Notes under the pieces: model-generated
Seen by the model: only the letters and a program-made list of their open reading frames with translations
Database searches by the model: none
Told to the model about the DNA's origin: nothing
Assembly (NCBI RefSeq): GCF_932294415.1
Contig: NC_065536.1
Coordinates: forward strand, 186,001-250,000
Source: Quercus robur
Taxonomy: Eukaryota > Streptophyta > Magnoliopsida > Fagales > Fagaceae
Direction of reading: 5' to 3'
DNA: 64,000 bases
Translations under genes and position numbers: made by a program
In this document: piece by piece, positions 12,336 to 24,390 of the stretch
Layout: every line of letters begins with the position of its first letter
Numbering within the stretch: the first letter of the stretch is position 1

Positions 12336-13436
12336 CATTTAGTCCACAATGATATTTTATTGTTTTGGGTATAACAACTAGTTGTTAGGATTGAGCATTA
12401 AATGGCTAGTGATGTCACTTTCAGCCAGGTGTCAAGTGATGAACACACTATTGGTATTTTGCTGGAAAGGTTTCTTCTTTTGGGTATTTATATTTTTGGT
12501 CCATGATTCTATTACAATACATTTTTAGTAAGTAATAAAATGATTGATTGATAGTTAATGAAGCTTTAGAGATCTAGTCAAGATCACATTGTGTTGTGAC
12601 TTAGTCTTGGTGAGCAAGAGAAGAGCATTTAATGCTCTGCTCTGGCAACTGGTAGGAGAATATTTGGTTTGATTATGATAGATGATAGTTGGTTATTAAA
12701 GATATTATGAATATTTTATATTTGAAGATTAAAGATAGCTAATCAGATTTAGCCATATGTTTAAGGAAAAAAGCAATGGGTTGTTTTATTATTTTAAGTG
12801 CTATGTAATAAGAGAAGCTTACCATATGTTACCCGCTACATACTGACTCGTCAGAGTTCAGGGAGTTGGAGAAGACTCATCAAGCAACAAGTTTCTTTTA
12901 TAAACTTTAAACTACTGGAGTTTTACTGAACATACCTCTTTGCCCTCCAAACCACAACTCCCAAAGCTTCCCCAAAGAGACTCATGAGCCAAAGATGAGA
13001 TGATGTACATTGGGCTTTGTTGTCATTTTGTGTAAATATGGGCTTTTGTTAAAGAAGTCGCTTTCCATGAATATGAGAGAGGTAATATGGGCCATGAGTT
13101 TTGATTCATTACTTGAACTCGATTTATATGTTGATGTTGATGATGTCGGGGGTTATGATCCCAATTAATGAAAAGGAAATATGGACCATGAATCCGCCTC
13201 TTGAAGTAAGGATGTTGTGGGCCATGTGAGCTCAATCTATGTAGTTAGATAAGATATAAGCTTATTTTGGGCTTTAAATTTTGGGCTTTAAAGGAGATTT
13301 ACCCAAAATTCAATAATATATTGATGTGGCATGGGTTGCCAATGAAATAATGTCATGTAGCGTGAAAAAAGAGCCCTCAACAATAAGTTTAGGGGCCCAG
13401 GGTGTTTTCAATTTAGTCTTTGTAGTAAAAAATTAA
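12336..13436. other. Intergenic, nothing recognised
   Basis: AT-rich sequence without domains, inverted repeats or splice-bounded ORFs that I can support. Confidence 0.4.
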
Positions 13437-13576
13437 GGGCCCATTTGGTACATGTGTTTAAACACATATTTTCATTTTTTAAACAACATTACACGTAATT
13501 CTACACACTTTTTCACCCACATGTATTTCCAAAAAAATTGAAAACTGTTGTTTAAACTCATGTATCAAACAAATCC
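13437..13576. mobile_element. Short hAT-like MITE, about 140 bp
   Basis: The left end GGGCCCATTTGGTACATG and the reverse complement of the right end, AGGATTTGTTTGATACATG, form an imperfect terminal inverted repeat that continues into GTTTAAACA-like sequence. Its interior resembles that of the MITE at 5930-6061 in the opposite orientation, so the two are probably one family. It lies about 0.9 kb upstream of the NAC gene start. Confidence 0.55.
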
Positions 13577-14257
13577 TAACTCTTCAGATGAGTCTCTCTT
13601 CTTCCTGTGTAAAGGTGGTTGGTTCAATTCTCTAAAATCGTGAGTAGAAAAAATTAAGAAAATTAGCTCAAATAGACCTACATATCCTTAAAACATATCT
13701 TATTACAGTTATATATGTATGAACCCATGACAAAAAAGAATAATATTTTTGAAGATTAAAGAAGAAGAAAAAGGAGTGCATTTTAATCAAGTGATTATTC
13801 TGAATGCTCTCAAGGTCATATTCACATGTGCAAGCCCAAACTATGGCGACTGCATCTCTAGCATTATATTATTAGGGTCAACAAAAATTATATAAATATC
13901 CATATAAAATTCCTGCCATCCAATCAATTATGAAAATCCCAAGAAAGTTCAGTAGCTATTTTTCCAAACCTTGCTTTCGGAGCAATCAAATATCCCATAA
14001 TTATATATTTTTTTATTTTCTTGGGATCATCTAAAGATTTAAAACAGTTATTTTATCAATTAAATACATAGGTGAAACATTTGTATGGTAATCAGCAGAG
14101 AGCGTGGTACCGTGGGCGGTACCATTTCCTCAATGTTAGACAGACTCCAGCTAAAAATTTGGTTCTTCTAGTCTCATTATATCATTCATTCATTCCTTAG
14201 ACTTACTTTTTACGTTTTCTTAAATTAAAAAAGGAAAGAAAAAAAAAATGACTTAGT

Positions 14258-14326
14258 TTTTACGATAGCTTTATCCACTCCCGCCGGCGTAGTCACCGGC
14301 CGTCAAAAATTTCACATCACTTACCA
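14258..14326 (+). promoter_or_regulatory. Conserved NAC upstream block
   Basis: A 69-bp stretch upstream of the NAC gene, starting TTTTACGATAGC and containing CACCGGCCGTCAAAAATTT, is repeated at 20609-20677 with three substitutions that I can count. It lies just upstream of the TATA box. The high GC of its core contrasts with its AT-rich surroundings. A regulatory role is inferred from position and retention in the decayed duplicate. Confidence 0.45.
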
Positions 14327-14357
14327 ATACCATACTCTCCGTTGACACCAATTGTAA

Positions 14358-14365
14358 TATATAAG
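14358..14365 (+). promoter_or_regulatory. TATA box of the NAC gene
   Basis: TATATAAG lies 128 bp before the chosen ATG at 14493, which would place transcription start near 14390 and give a leader of about 100 nt. Confidence 0.5.
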
Positions 14366-14492
14366 TCGCAATGCATGACGGTATCCCCACGTAGAATTAA
14401 ATTGATTGCTCAACTTAAAGAAGAAGTTTTAGACTTTAGAGAGAGACTTAAATTAATTGACATATTCTCGATCCATCCTTAACTGTGGTGTA

Positions 14493-15123
14493 ATGGCTTC
14501 ATCCAGCGGTGGTGTGCCTCCAGGGTTCCGATTCCATCCAACAGACGAAGAGCTGCTTCACTACTACTTGAAGAAGAAGGTATCGTTTCAGAAGTTTGAT
14601 ATGGAGGTCATTAGAGAGGTGGACTTGAATAAGATGGAACCTTGGGAGTTGCAAGGTAAAAACCTTTTATTAGTCTTGCTTTTATATATCTGCATGGTGT
14701 TTAGATCATGGGGTGTTATATATATATATATATATATATCACCACACTCTAATGATTTCAGAAAGAAGTTTTTTCTGAAAATCAAATTAGCTAGAGCTTT
14801 GTCATTAGCCTGAATTCTAACTAGGGTGTCATAAACCTACCTAATTTGCTCTTTCATATGTATAAGAATACATAATAATTTTATTTTTTTTAATTTATAC
14901 ATACTTAAGATTTTTTAAAATAATTTATTGCATAATTTTTTAAAATTTAGGGGATGGCTTCCCTTCTCAATCAGCCATTAAATACATACATGTAATTTTA
15001 GAAAAAATATACCAACTGTGTAACTGTTAGTCAACTAATTGTAATTAGGGAAGAAAAGCGGGCCATGGTTTAAATTAAAAGTTCATGCTTCCAAATACAC
15101 CAAAACCCCTATCGATACATTCT

Positions 15124-15169
<46 letters not shown>

Positions 15170-18100
15170 ATCAATAATATGAATGGAAATGCCAAAAGCA
15201 GCAATAATATGAATACAACGATTTTGAGGCCTTTGCATCTCTTAACATGGGTCTATATGTACCTAGCACTAATATTACATTTGATATTTATCTTATGAAT
15301 TTATTTTTTGTATACATCCTATGTGTGGGAAGAGAAATTCAAATCTTAAACGTTATTATTGGAAATGACATAATGTGTCTACTCATTGGCGAAATTAATT
15401 TTATGACTTGCGGTGACTTAATTAATTATTGTTAATTCTTGCTAGCCTAATTTAGTATCAAGTAGGAATCAAAAGTGTTATCTTCCCTTTTTAACTTTTA
15501 GGGTGCCATAAACCTATCTACTTTGGACATATAAGAATACATACCTAATCTTTAAAAAAAAAAATTTAAATATGCTTAAAAAAAATCCGCAATTATTGTG
15601 ACTACAAAATGCTGAAAATTTGTGATTGCAAAATATATAACTTATTTTCCTAATTATATTATTAATTTCAAAAAAATAATAATAAAGAAAGTAGAGGCTA
15701 ACTATGTGTGTAAGTTTAACTGTCGATATTATGAAATGAAAAAAGGGAAACAAATAATACTGAAAATATTTTTATCTTTTTTAGTTTTTGTCGGTAAAAT
15801 ATAATATTGAGTAATAAAGTCCAAGTGAAAGCGGTATTTTCGTGCCAGTTGATGGTTTTTACATTTTCTCAAAATTATTGTTTCTCTCATTGTCAGTCTT
15901 CAATTTATCAACTATTTATAATTTGGGTTTGGAATTAGGTGCCATTTAGGATATGGCAATATAATTTTGTTTATAGAAGAAAATTTAGGGTATCCTCTTG
16001 CTTTAGAGTCACTGAGAATTACCATAAAATTTACTATAAAATCAATCATAAACCATTTTAGGATCTTAAAGAATGTTGACCCACATTTTCTCTTTTGTGC
16101 AATCTTATTAACAAAAGCAAAACGCAATACAGCTTAAAAACTTGACCTACATGTTTATAGATGATTAAATTTAAATGAGTTAAGAATTAATCAATTATTG
16201 TGCATTTTTTAATTTAAATTTTGTTGTTAGCACTGAATAGATGCGAGTTTTATTTAGATTATTAATTTTAATTTTGTTTTCTACTTAGGCCTACCAAGAT
16301 GAAATTTTAATTCTATCCATAATTATAACATGTATTGAGATAATGTGGAGCATATTTAGTGCACTGTAATAATGATATAAAAGGTTTACCTCCAAATTAG
16401 ATGGAGAAAACTTCTTTCAATCCACTACATGGTATTTAAAGAGACTATACACTTATATTTTTAGTCACATCATCTATTTAATGAGTTACATAACTTGTTA
16501 AAAAAAATAATTATAGTCTAATTATTTTCCACATAGTGAGTTAAAAAATATTCGTCCAATGATTATTCAAACATGGTCTAATGATTAGTTTGGTGTAAAT
16601 ACCATGAAATAATTTCAATGCCTATTGTGACCTAGTTGACTATATTTAATCTTGCTATAGCTTAATCTATTATCAAGTAGGAATCAAAAGTATAAACTGC
16701 TTCTTACTAAAACATTGAAATGAATGTTTTTTCACTTTTTTTCTTGATGTTTATTAAGGATTATAAAGTATTATACAATGATATATCCTGGGTGCTTATT
16801 TATGCGCATTTTAAAGAAGTTTGTGATTATGTAGGAATCAAACCCACTATGTGTCTTGTGCTGCAGAATTTGTAACTAAATGGTATTCGCAATGGGGAAA
16901 ATATTATTTTTGATCGGGGATGCACATCTAATCAGATTCCAAAGCAAAAAATGTATCTACTGAATGAATGCCATAAAAGATCACGATATTCAAGAAATTT
17001 TATTCTTAAACCTGGCGTGAAGAACAATTTTAACATGCCTTTATTAATTCATCTTCTTCGCAAGGACACTAATAGAGTAAAAAAAAATTATCAGTTGGTC
17101 TTTCTCCAAGATTTTGGCTTTCTCGTGTGGTGAACATATACAAGTCACAACTTACAATGTAAATATATAATGATAAGAGTGAAAAAAGTATTAGCCGAAA
17201 GTTCACATGATGCAAGGAGAAGTAACATGATACATGTCATGTAATAGAATAATAGGAAACATTCAAGATTTTAAAACAATTTATATATATATATATATAT
17301 ATTTATATTAATATTTCGATAGTAACAGTAATATGGATAAGAATATTTGAACCTGAGTTCTCCTACTATACTACTAAGCTATAAAACACTAAACAAATTC
17401 GGTTACTTTTTACATATCCATTATAAAGTACAAGTTGCTCATCAAGATATTGGTGCTATTGCTTATTTTGGCTGTGCATGTACGTTCAGAGAGATGTAAG
17501 ATTGGGTCGACACCCCAAAACGAGTGGTACTTCTTCAGTCACAAGGACAGAAAATACCCAACAGGATCAAGAACAAATAGAGCGACAAATGCTGGGTTCT
17601 GGAAGGCAACAGGGAGGGATAAATGCATTAGGAACAGCTACAAGAAGATTGGTATGAGGAAAACGCTTGTTTTCTATAGGGGGAGAGCTCCCCACGGACA
17701 GAAGACTGACTGGATCATGCATGAGTACAGGCTTGAAGATAGTGATGATCCTGAAGGAAACTGCAATGTAACTCTCTCTCTCACTTTAACCGATTCTTTT
17801 AGTTTTACATGATTTTGTAGATTTTAATTGATTGCATTAATTTGTGTAGGAAGATGGCTGGGTGGTATGCAGAGTGTTCAAGAAAAAGAATCTATTCAAA
17901 GTTGGGAATGAAGGAGGCTCAATCACAAACTCTGATCAACAGCTCAACATTAACACATTAAGCACCAATCAACCTCGCACATTCATGCACAGAGACAACC
18001 AATACCTAAGTACTCGACAACAACACAACAACGGTAACCAACCAAGCTTTGAGCCTGAACTAGCACTCCACTACACCCACATTCCAGCAGCAGCTTCTTC

Positions 18101-18509
18101 TCAATACTCACTTTTCCAATCCCACCCCCTTATTCCATCCCTCAAGCCCCTCGGCAGCGGCTATGACTACTCCACCATCCCTTCTGACACACCTGTCATG
18201 GTCAAGCAACTCATGTCAAACCCTAGAGACTGTGAGAGTGGCAGTGAGAGCCTCCGGTACCAAACTTGTGAGCCTGGTTTAGAGGTGGGTACGTGTGAGC
18301 CAACTCATCAACAAATTGTAACAGCTGGGAGAGATGATCATGAGGGCATTAATGAATGGACTATGCTCGATCGCCTTGTCACTTCTCATCTTGGAAATGA
18401 AGAATCGTCCAAAGGGGTGAGGTTTGAGGATGCAAACGCATCGTCTACGCACCAAATTAATCAGCTCTCATTGCGCGGAGAGATGGACCTTTGGGGCTAT
18501 GGCAAATAG
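14493..18509 (+). CDS. NAC transcription factor, SOMBRERO/BEARSKIN type
   Basis: Plant-specific DNA-binding transcription factor acting in the nucleus. Exons: 14493-14655, 17490-17767, 17850-18509, all with GT-AG introns and consistent phase, giving 366 aa. The NAC domain fills residues 8 to about 160: [18 protein letters not shown] (subdomain A), [12 protein letters not shown] (B), [20 protein letters not shown] and [14 protein letters not shown] (C/D), [13 protein letters not shown] and [12 protein letters not shown] (D/E). The very conserved [17 protein letters not shown] and [19 protein letters not shown] phrases point to the SMB/BRN1/BRN2 group, which in Arabidopsis controls root-cap maturation and cell release. 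The C-terminal half is the variable activation region and ends WGYGK. An in-frame ATG at 14457 would add 12 residues. I chose 14493 because [14 protein letters not shown] matches the family start. Intron 1 is long (2.8 kb) and repeat-rich. The gene looks intact. Subgroup assignment is from motif memory, not alignment. Confidence 0.92.
14656..17489 (+). other. Long intron 1 of the NAC gene, with internal repeats
   Basis: This 2.8-kb intron holds a TA run (about 14716-14739), 42 consecutive A at 15125-15166, another TA run near 17281-17301, and internally repeated segments: a piece with GTCATAAACCTACCTA near 14828 recurs near 15503, and ATCAAGTAGGAATCAAAAGT recurs near 15458 and 16671. Part of the intron (about 15820-16345) has a diverged copy at 19680-20200 downstream of the gene. 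Confidence 0.6.
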
Positions 18510-19679
18510 GGTAAATCAATATGGATGCATTAGAGCTGCCGTACATTATTATGTCTCTAATTAACCGCAAACAAATCTGAAAAAAAAAAAAAAAATTAAA
18601 GAATATCTAAGTCGATACTAGTGTGATTGAAATATATTGCTTTTTCATTATGTTTTTTTACTCATTTATTCGAACATTATCACATTAATTGTTTACAGAA
18701 CATTTTAATAGTAAATTTGATTGATTCGATGTAAGATTTTCTCTCCATCCGTATTATAGCTTTTTTCTTTTCTTTAAATCCAATCATCATACAATGAACT
18801 CACTTTGATTTTTGGGATTAGCATGTACAACCAGAAGGTGGACACATCTTTCTCAAAAAAAAAGAAGGTGGACACATATAACTACTGATATTAAGTATAG
18901 AGGGAGAGGGGGTGGGTTTGAAAGAAGATTATCCAACAAAATAGCTTAACCGGTATTGATGGAAACCATGAGAGACATTTTTTCAATTTTCTTGTGTGTC
19001 GGTTTATATGAATTGATGAGACATATTTTGATGATTTTACTCAACTTCAAACACTTTCTAGTTATAATTAATAAGGTTTTTTTTTTTTTTTCCTATTAGA
19101 TATATGTTTTGTAGAGAAAGGCATACACTATTAGTAGTGCTAATTAAAGCTTAAATGTGTTGTACAATCTCAGTTTTATTAGGATTTATAGTTTTTTTGG
19201 CAAATTCTAGAACAAAAAAGGCTAAAATTAAGTTGTATCAATAAATTTTGTTAAGGTTGAAGCTTGGTTGGAAGTTGCTCAAAGGTAGCAAGATTTTCAT
19301 ACACTCAAAGATAATATATTGATGGTCCATTACTCATATCTTTTGCACCATAATGATTTTCTAAGTAAAATTGTTTCACTAGAAAATAGGCATCTAAGAT
19401 TTAAAACGAATATAAATTTGAACTTGGATTAAAAATGTGTGGGATATAGTAGTTTGAAGTTGGCACAATTGTGTTACACTCTAGTTAGTCTGCCCCTTTA
19501 AAAAAATTCATTTTCTTACAATCCAAGTATTATGCATTACCATCATCGATAGGGTGCTCTTTACTCAATCATAGGTGTAGCGAATATGGAAGTCTTCCTT
19601 GCACAACTAGAATCACTAGGATGCACATAGTAGAACTTTTACTCAACCATGGGTGAAATCTAATATCGAGTATTTTCAA
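18510..19679. other. 3' flank of the NAC gene, no further gene
   Basis: AT-rich sequence with poly(A) and poly(T) runs. I see no domain-bearing ORF. Confidence 0.4.
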
Positions 19680-20200
19680 TATAGTTGAATTAAAAATGCT
19701 ATTTTCGTTTCAATTATTTGATTTTTATATATTCTCTAAACTATATTTTCTCTCATTGTAGATTCGTAATAGTTATCAATTCATCATTTTTTTTTTTTTA
19801 ATTTGGGTTTGGAATTAGGTTTTATACAGGATATGACAACATAATTTTGTTTATATAAGAAAATTTGGAGTAGCCCTAGCATTAGAACCATTGAAAATTA
19901 CTGAAACTTATTATGAAATCAATCGTAAATCATTTTTATAATTTTAAAGAATATTGAGTTGCTTTTTCATAGATGACTAAGTTGAATGCGTTAAGAATAA
20001 TTATTATGCATCTTCTTTTTATTTGAATTTTATTGTCAGCACTAAATAGATATATGCTAGCTTTATTACCATTCTTAATTTTGGGAAAAAAAAAAAAAAA
20101 AAAAACTTCTTACTATGGTCCACCAAAGATGAAGTTTTAGTTACACCCCTAATTATAACATGTATTTTTGATGAATTATAACATGTATTGAGATTGTGAA
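19680..20200 (+). pseudogene. Duplicated piece of NAC intron 1
   Basis: From the segment with AATTTGGGTTTGGAATTAGG (19801) to CTAATTATAACATGTATTG (about 20150-20190), this stretch follows intron 1 of the NAC gene (about 15820-16345) in the same order and orientation with many substitutions. It includes the neighbouring TAATTTTGTTTATA, ATGAAATCAATCGTAAA and AAGATGAAGTTTTAG words. No exon is attached. In the gene the intron comes after the promoter, whereas here the intron piece lies upstream of a promoter-like copy, so the duplicate is rearranged or represents two partial copies. Confidence 0.6.
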
Positions 20201-20315
20201 ACATTAGGATTTATTTTCCGGAATGGCATCATTTTCTTTTTTAGGAAAACCCGAAATTCTAAGAATTTGGGTTTAACAAAAAAATAATGTTGGCCTTCAA
20301 AACATAATCTTTAAC

Positions 20316-20357
<42 letters not shown>

Positions 20358-20539
20358 CCAAAATAATAACAATAAAAATAGCTCAAACAATGAAGTGTAT
20401 TCAATTTATTTATTTATTTTTGAATTAGAAAGAATAGTCGATATTTATGTATCATACATGGAGCTCATATGACTTAAAAAAAACATGGAGCTCAAATATT
20501 GTCATGGAGAGTCTACAACACGCTCCATATAAGCATGTA

Positions 20540-21100
20540 GGAGAAGCATTTCCTCAATGGTAGACTACAGCCAAAATTTACGTTCTATTCTCATTCCATA
20601 GACTTGCATTTTACGATAGCTTTATCCACTCCCACCGGCGTAGTCATCGGCCGTCAAAAATTTCACATCAATTACCATTAGAGAGGTGGACTTGAATAAT
20701 ATGGACCCTTGGGAGTTGCAATGTAATGTTTATTATTAGGGCAACGATTTGCTGCAAACTTGGTTGCAGCAAATCCTGCATAACGTGTGAATGTGTGAGA
20801 GAGAGGGGTGAGAAACGCTAAGATGGTTAACAGACAATTTCTTTAAATTGGCACTGGACAGGTGTCATTCTAACATATTGCCACGTCCACTATTATAAAG
20901 GGTTGCAGCAAATCCTGGCCTTTATTATTCTGTCAGAAAATTTCTTTAAATTGACACTGGACAGGTGTCATTCTAACATATTGCCATGTCCACTATTATA
21001 AAGGGTTGCAGCAAATCCTGGCCTTTATTATTCTGTATGGATTATATATGGTGTTTTGATCAAGGGTTCTTATTTAGTGCTCACACCACACTGAGGCCAA
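20540..21100 (+). pseudogene. Truncated NAC duplicate: promoter plus exon 1 tail
   Basis: From TTTCCTCAATGGTAGAC (about 20551) the NAC promoter region is repeated, including the block at 20609-20677. A deletion then joins it to the end of exon 1: 20677-20723 encodes the equivalent of REVDLNNMDPWELQ, matching [14 protein letters not shown] of the gene. The start codon and the first ~37 codons are missing. The junction where the donor should be reads CAATGTAATG. Intron-like sequence resumes after a MITE at about 21033-21095 (TATGGTGTTTTGATCA). The copy stops near the LTR at 21110. It cannot make a NAC protein. Confidence 0.8.
20738..21023. mobile_element. Mutator-like MITE with partial tandem duplication
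   Basis: Element 20738-20920 starts AGGGCAACGATTTGCTGCAA and ends TTGCAGCAAATCCTGGCC, an imperfect terminal inverted repeat around GATTTGCTGCAA. It is flanked by TTTATTATT at 20729-20737 and 20921-20929, a perfect 9-bp target-site duplication as Mutator-like elements make. Its right-hand ~103 bp, together with the target-site duplication, is then repeated (20921-21023) and followed by a third TTTATTATT (21024-21032). It sits inside the NAC duplicate. Confidence 0.75.
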
Positions 21101-21109
21101 TTATAAAGT

Positions 21110-22155
21110 TGTGACTTACAACTATATTTTATGTTGGCTTTTATTCTATGCCAAATTTGATTGTATTTTGTTCAATCATTTCCTTATATTTTTTGTGGGA
21201 TTTAATGTAAGGGTTGAGTGTGAGAGTTTGGTAAAGATCTGTGAAGAAAGTGAATTCACAATTGGCTCACGAGTGGACAATCTGCAAAAGGATACATGAG
21301 AAGCACATACTAGAATCTGAACAGTCTCATGCTAGGTTGGATTTCACAAATCACTTTGCGACTTAGACCAAGACACGAGTGACCTGCGAAACTCTCTGCT
21401 TGGAGATTTTTAAAGTGTGTTTTCCTCATCTCTTTACCTACACTATATAAGCCACATTACCCACGAAATTGTAAGGAGTTTTTCCAAGGAGCCTTTGTGA
21501 GAGAAAATCCTAGAAATACACTTGAGAGTTAGTGATTGTAAACCCACAATCATTTACACAATTTATCATAGTTTTCCTTTACTCCTACCTTCCCAATTAC
21601 AAATTCTTGAGTGGTTCTTAACCCAAACACTTACCTCACCCAATCTGAGTACTGAGAGAAGTTTTGTGCATATGGGAAGCATTGGAAGAAGACATCGATT
21701 GGTGGATGCAATTTGGAGCTAACTGCGGGATCCGGATAACTAGTGAAGACATGGCTCAATAAAGCCCGTTGGTAGCTGGAACTTGGAGGGTTCAAGTACA
21801 TCAGGTAGATTAGGCTTAGAACGTCTCTTTGATATTCATGTATTCCAATTTTATTCACTAGTGGATCGATTTCAGCTTGGAGGGCCGCAAAAAGGTTTTT
21901 CATCCAGTACTTCAGTTTCCTCTTCGATAATACGTCTCGGTGTTATCTTGTATTTGCATCTCTCTTCCCTTACTCTTTAAGCATCATATTTGTTTTTGCT
22001 TGCTTGTGATTATGGCTTAGAGAGTAGCTCTAGTTATTGCGTATCATTTACTCTTGTTCCGCACTTAGATAAGTTAAAGTAAAAGCAACTAAGCTATTTT
22101 TTAAAAAATTTGGGGTCTAAACAAGTTATAGTGTTTTACACTATTTAAGCTTTCA
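21110..22155 (+). mobile_element. 5' LTR of a Copia-type gag-only element
   Basis: The block starts TGTGACTTACAAC and ends TAAGCTTTCA, immediately before a primer-binding site. It is homologous along its 3' half to the solo LTR at 37784-38880. Shared phrases include GGTAGATTAGGCTT, TTTCCTCTTCGATAA, GTTATGGCTTAGA and GGGGTCTAAAC. A region with CACTTTGCGACTTAG and ACGAGTGACCTGCGAA precedes a TATA box near 21441 (CTATATAAGCC). Confidence 0.75.
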
Positions 22156-22157
22156 AT

Positions 22158-22168
22158 TGGTATCAGAG
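22158..22168 (+). other. Primer-binding site, initiator methionine tRNA type
   Basis: TGGTATCAGAG lies 2 bp after the LTR end. It is complementary to the 3' end of initiator tRNA-Met, the usual primer of plant Copia elements. The next base is A and not the usual C. Confidence 0.8.
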
Positions 22169-22222
22169 AGAGTACACTTTTTGGATTTTATTATCCTTGT
22201 GTAATCCTAGACCCTTTTTGAG

Positions 22223-23243
22223 ATGGATAGATCTCAATCCTTCAACGCACCTCCTTTCTTTGATGGGAGTAATTGCTTGTTTTGGAAAGTACGCATGTGT
22301 GCTTTTCTATGTGCCATTAATGAGACCATTTGGGACTCCATTGAGAATGGTTGGGTGAGACCGGCAACACCTAAAGCTGAGTGGGACAAGGTTGCCATTG
22401 CTATGGCAAATGCCAATAACAAAACTATTAATGCAATTTTCTCTAGTGTTTAAACTGACGAATTTCACAAGATCTCTCATGTGAAGACCACCCAAGAGGC
22501 ATGGAAAATTATTAAGGCCACCTATAAGGGAATTAAGAAGGTCAAGGACACCAAATTGCAAATGCTCACTACCCGTTTTGAGGAAGTGAAGATGAGTGAA
22601 GACAAGTGTTTGACTCATTCTATGGTAGACTTAATGAGATTGTTATTGCCAAGCTTAATCTCAGAGAAAAGATAGAGGACGCCAAGGTAGTGAGGAAAGT
22701 TCTATGATCTTTGCCTGAAAGTTTTGGGGCCAAAGTCGCCGCCATTAAGGAGAGCAAAGACTTAGATGAGATCAAGATTCAAGAACTTGTCGGTTCTCTT
22801 CAAACTTATGAGCTCGGCTTGCCTTCTCACAAGTCTAGCAAATCTCTTGCTCTTCAGACTATCAAAGGAGAGCCGGTGAATCCTCGAATGAGGATGATGT
22901 TGAGAAAGAGGTGGCTTACCTTGCAAAGAATTTCCGTAAATTTCTAAAGATGAAGAATAATGGGAAGTCATTTGACAAAAGGAAATTTTCATCCTTCAAG
23001 AATACCTTGATGAAGGTGATAGGAAGCTTCAAGTGATTTATGATGCATTGCTTGAGGATTGTGGCAAGTATGCTAAGGTAGCAAAGAGTGCGGTCAAGAA
23101 AATGCAGAGAATTGAAGAAGATCACAAATCCACTCTTAAGAACATTTTATCATGCCTAGCTAGCTTCACCCCGTGGCTTGAGAATTATGTTGCTTGTACC
23201 CCTCCTTCTAAAGACCTCACCAAAACACCCGTACAGTGTGGGT
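22223..23243 (+). pseudogene. Broken Copia-type gag, no pol
   Basis: Starting at the ATG of MDRSQSFNAPPFFDGSN, the reading frame follows plant Copia gag polyproteins (DUF4219/UBN2-type): FWKVRMCAFL, NAIFSSV, EAWKIIKATYKG, LTTRFEEVKMSED, KVVRKVL and SLQTYELGLPSHK are visible in order. It is interrupted by stop codons (after NAIFSSV and at KVL*SLP) and several frameshifts. A later piece carries CGKYAKVAKSAVKKMQ. No zinc knuckle, protease, integrase or reverse transcriptase follows. Confidence 0.8.
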
Positions 23244-24390
23244 GAAGAATGGTACTCATGCATGATTCATCTACCATGTCCATGCATTAATATTTCCAAT
23301 GTTTTAGGACATAGTATCATGCATAATATCTTGTGCATTCTTCTTACTATCATTTTATTTCTCTAGCATGTTTCTTTTATTTCCTTTTATTTAAAAGCTT
23401 GTTTTAATGTTGATCTTACTTTATTGCCTTTGTTTTGTGTGAGTAAAAATCCAAAATGTTTGATCGCTTGTGTTGTGTCATATCACATGAGAGTTTAATG
23501 GCATAGTATATTTATGAGCTTAGCTTGTTATTTATGCACATATATTGAATGTGAGTGAAATCTAGAAATCTCTGTTTGATTGTTGTAAATAGATTTTCAA
23601 GCTTGTCATGAATGTCTAGCCAATGGTCTTGATTGATCTTGATATATGCGTAGACTTGATCTTATATATCTCCTCACATTTAATTTTTGTCAAAAAGCTC
23701 TTTAAACATCAATCTCTAAAAGGAGAAAGAGCTGAAAAAGTCTTGCTTCAAAAACTAGTTAGACTAAGGAAAGTGGAGCAAATTGTATTCAAATTGTATA
23801 ATGCTAAAACCAAAGGCTTATTTTTCAAAGAAACATAAAAAACTTCATGGCATCGATGCTCAAAAATTGAGTTGTGTTGATCAAAGTATGAAAAATGAAA
23901 GCCAAATGAAAAGCTTTCAATCAATGTAAACACTTTAGTGGGGAGTCATATACATTCATTTCTACAAGTAAGATAAGTCATTTGACTTCGTGTTATATGT
24001 GTATGACTTGATTGAATTGATTATTGAAGCTTCATGCTAGACTATGGACTAATTCATACTTGATACTCACACACAACACACAAGTCTAATGTTCAATGAA
24101 TATCTATTTCATTTGTGTGATTGTACGTGTTTAAATGTGATGTGTGTATACTCAATTGCTTGTTAATCAAACTCAAAAAGAATTTTTAGTGTTTTCTTTT
24201 TTTTGGAAGTGATCTTTGTTGCTCTTGTTTTGAAAGTTTTTCTTAAATTGTCAAAATTTTTGTGTTGAAAAACTTGGTGTCTGGCAGTTTCGTGACTCAC
24301 TTCACAAGTGGATGCACTCCTATCCAAGTCACGAAGTGATTTGAGGAAATTTCAATTTCTTCACAAATTCAGACAAAGAGTTTCGCAAAT
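23244..24390 (+). mobile_element. Non-coding tail behind the gag, truncated
   Basis: About 1.1 kb without ORFs. Near the end lies a patch of partly inverted words (TTTCGTGACTCACTTCAC and CAAGTCACGAAGTGATTTG at about 24290-24345), comparable in position to the palindromic arrays upstream of the TATA boxes in other LTRs here. The tail is cut off at 24391 by the start of another LTR, and no 3' LTR of the first element is found. Confidence 0.45.

Noticed and set aside
14656-14813. ORF continuing past NAC exon 1
   Set aside because: It is intron read-through. The NAC domain resumes exactly at 17490.
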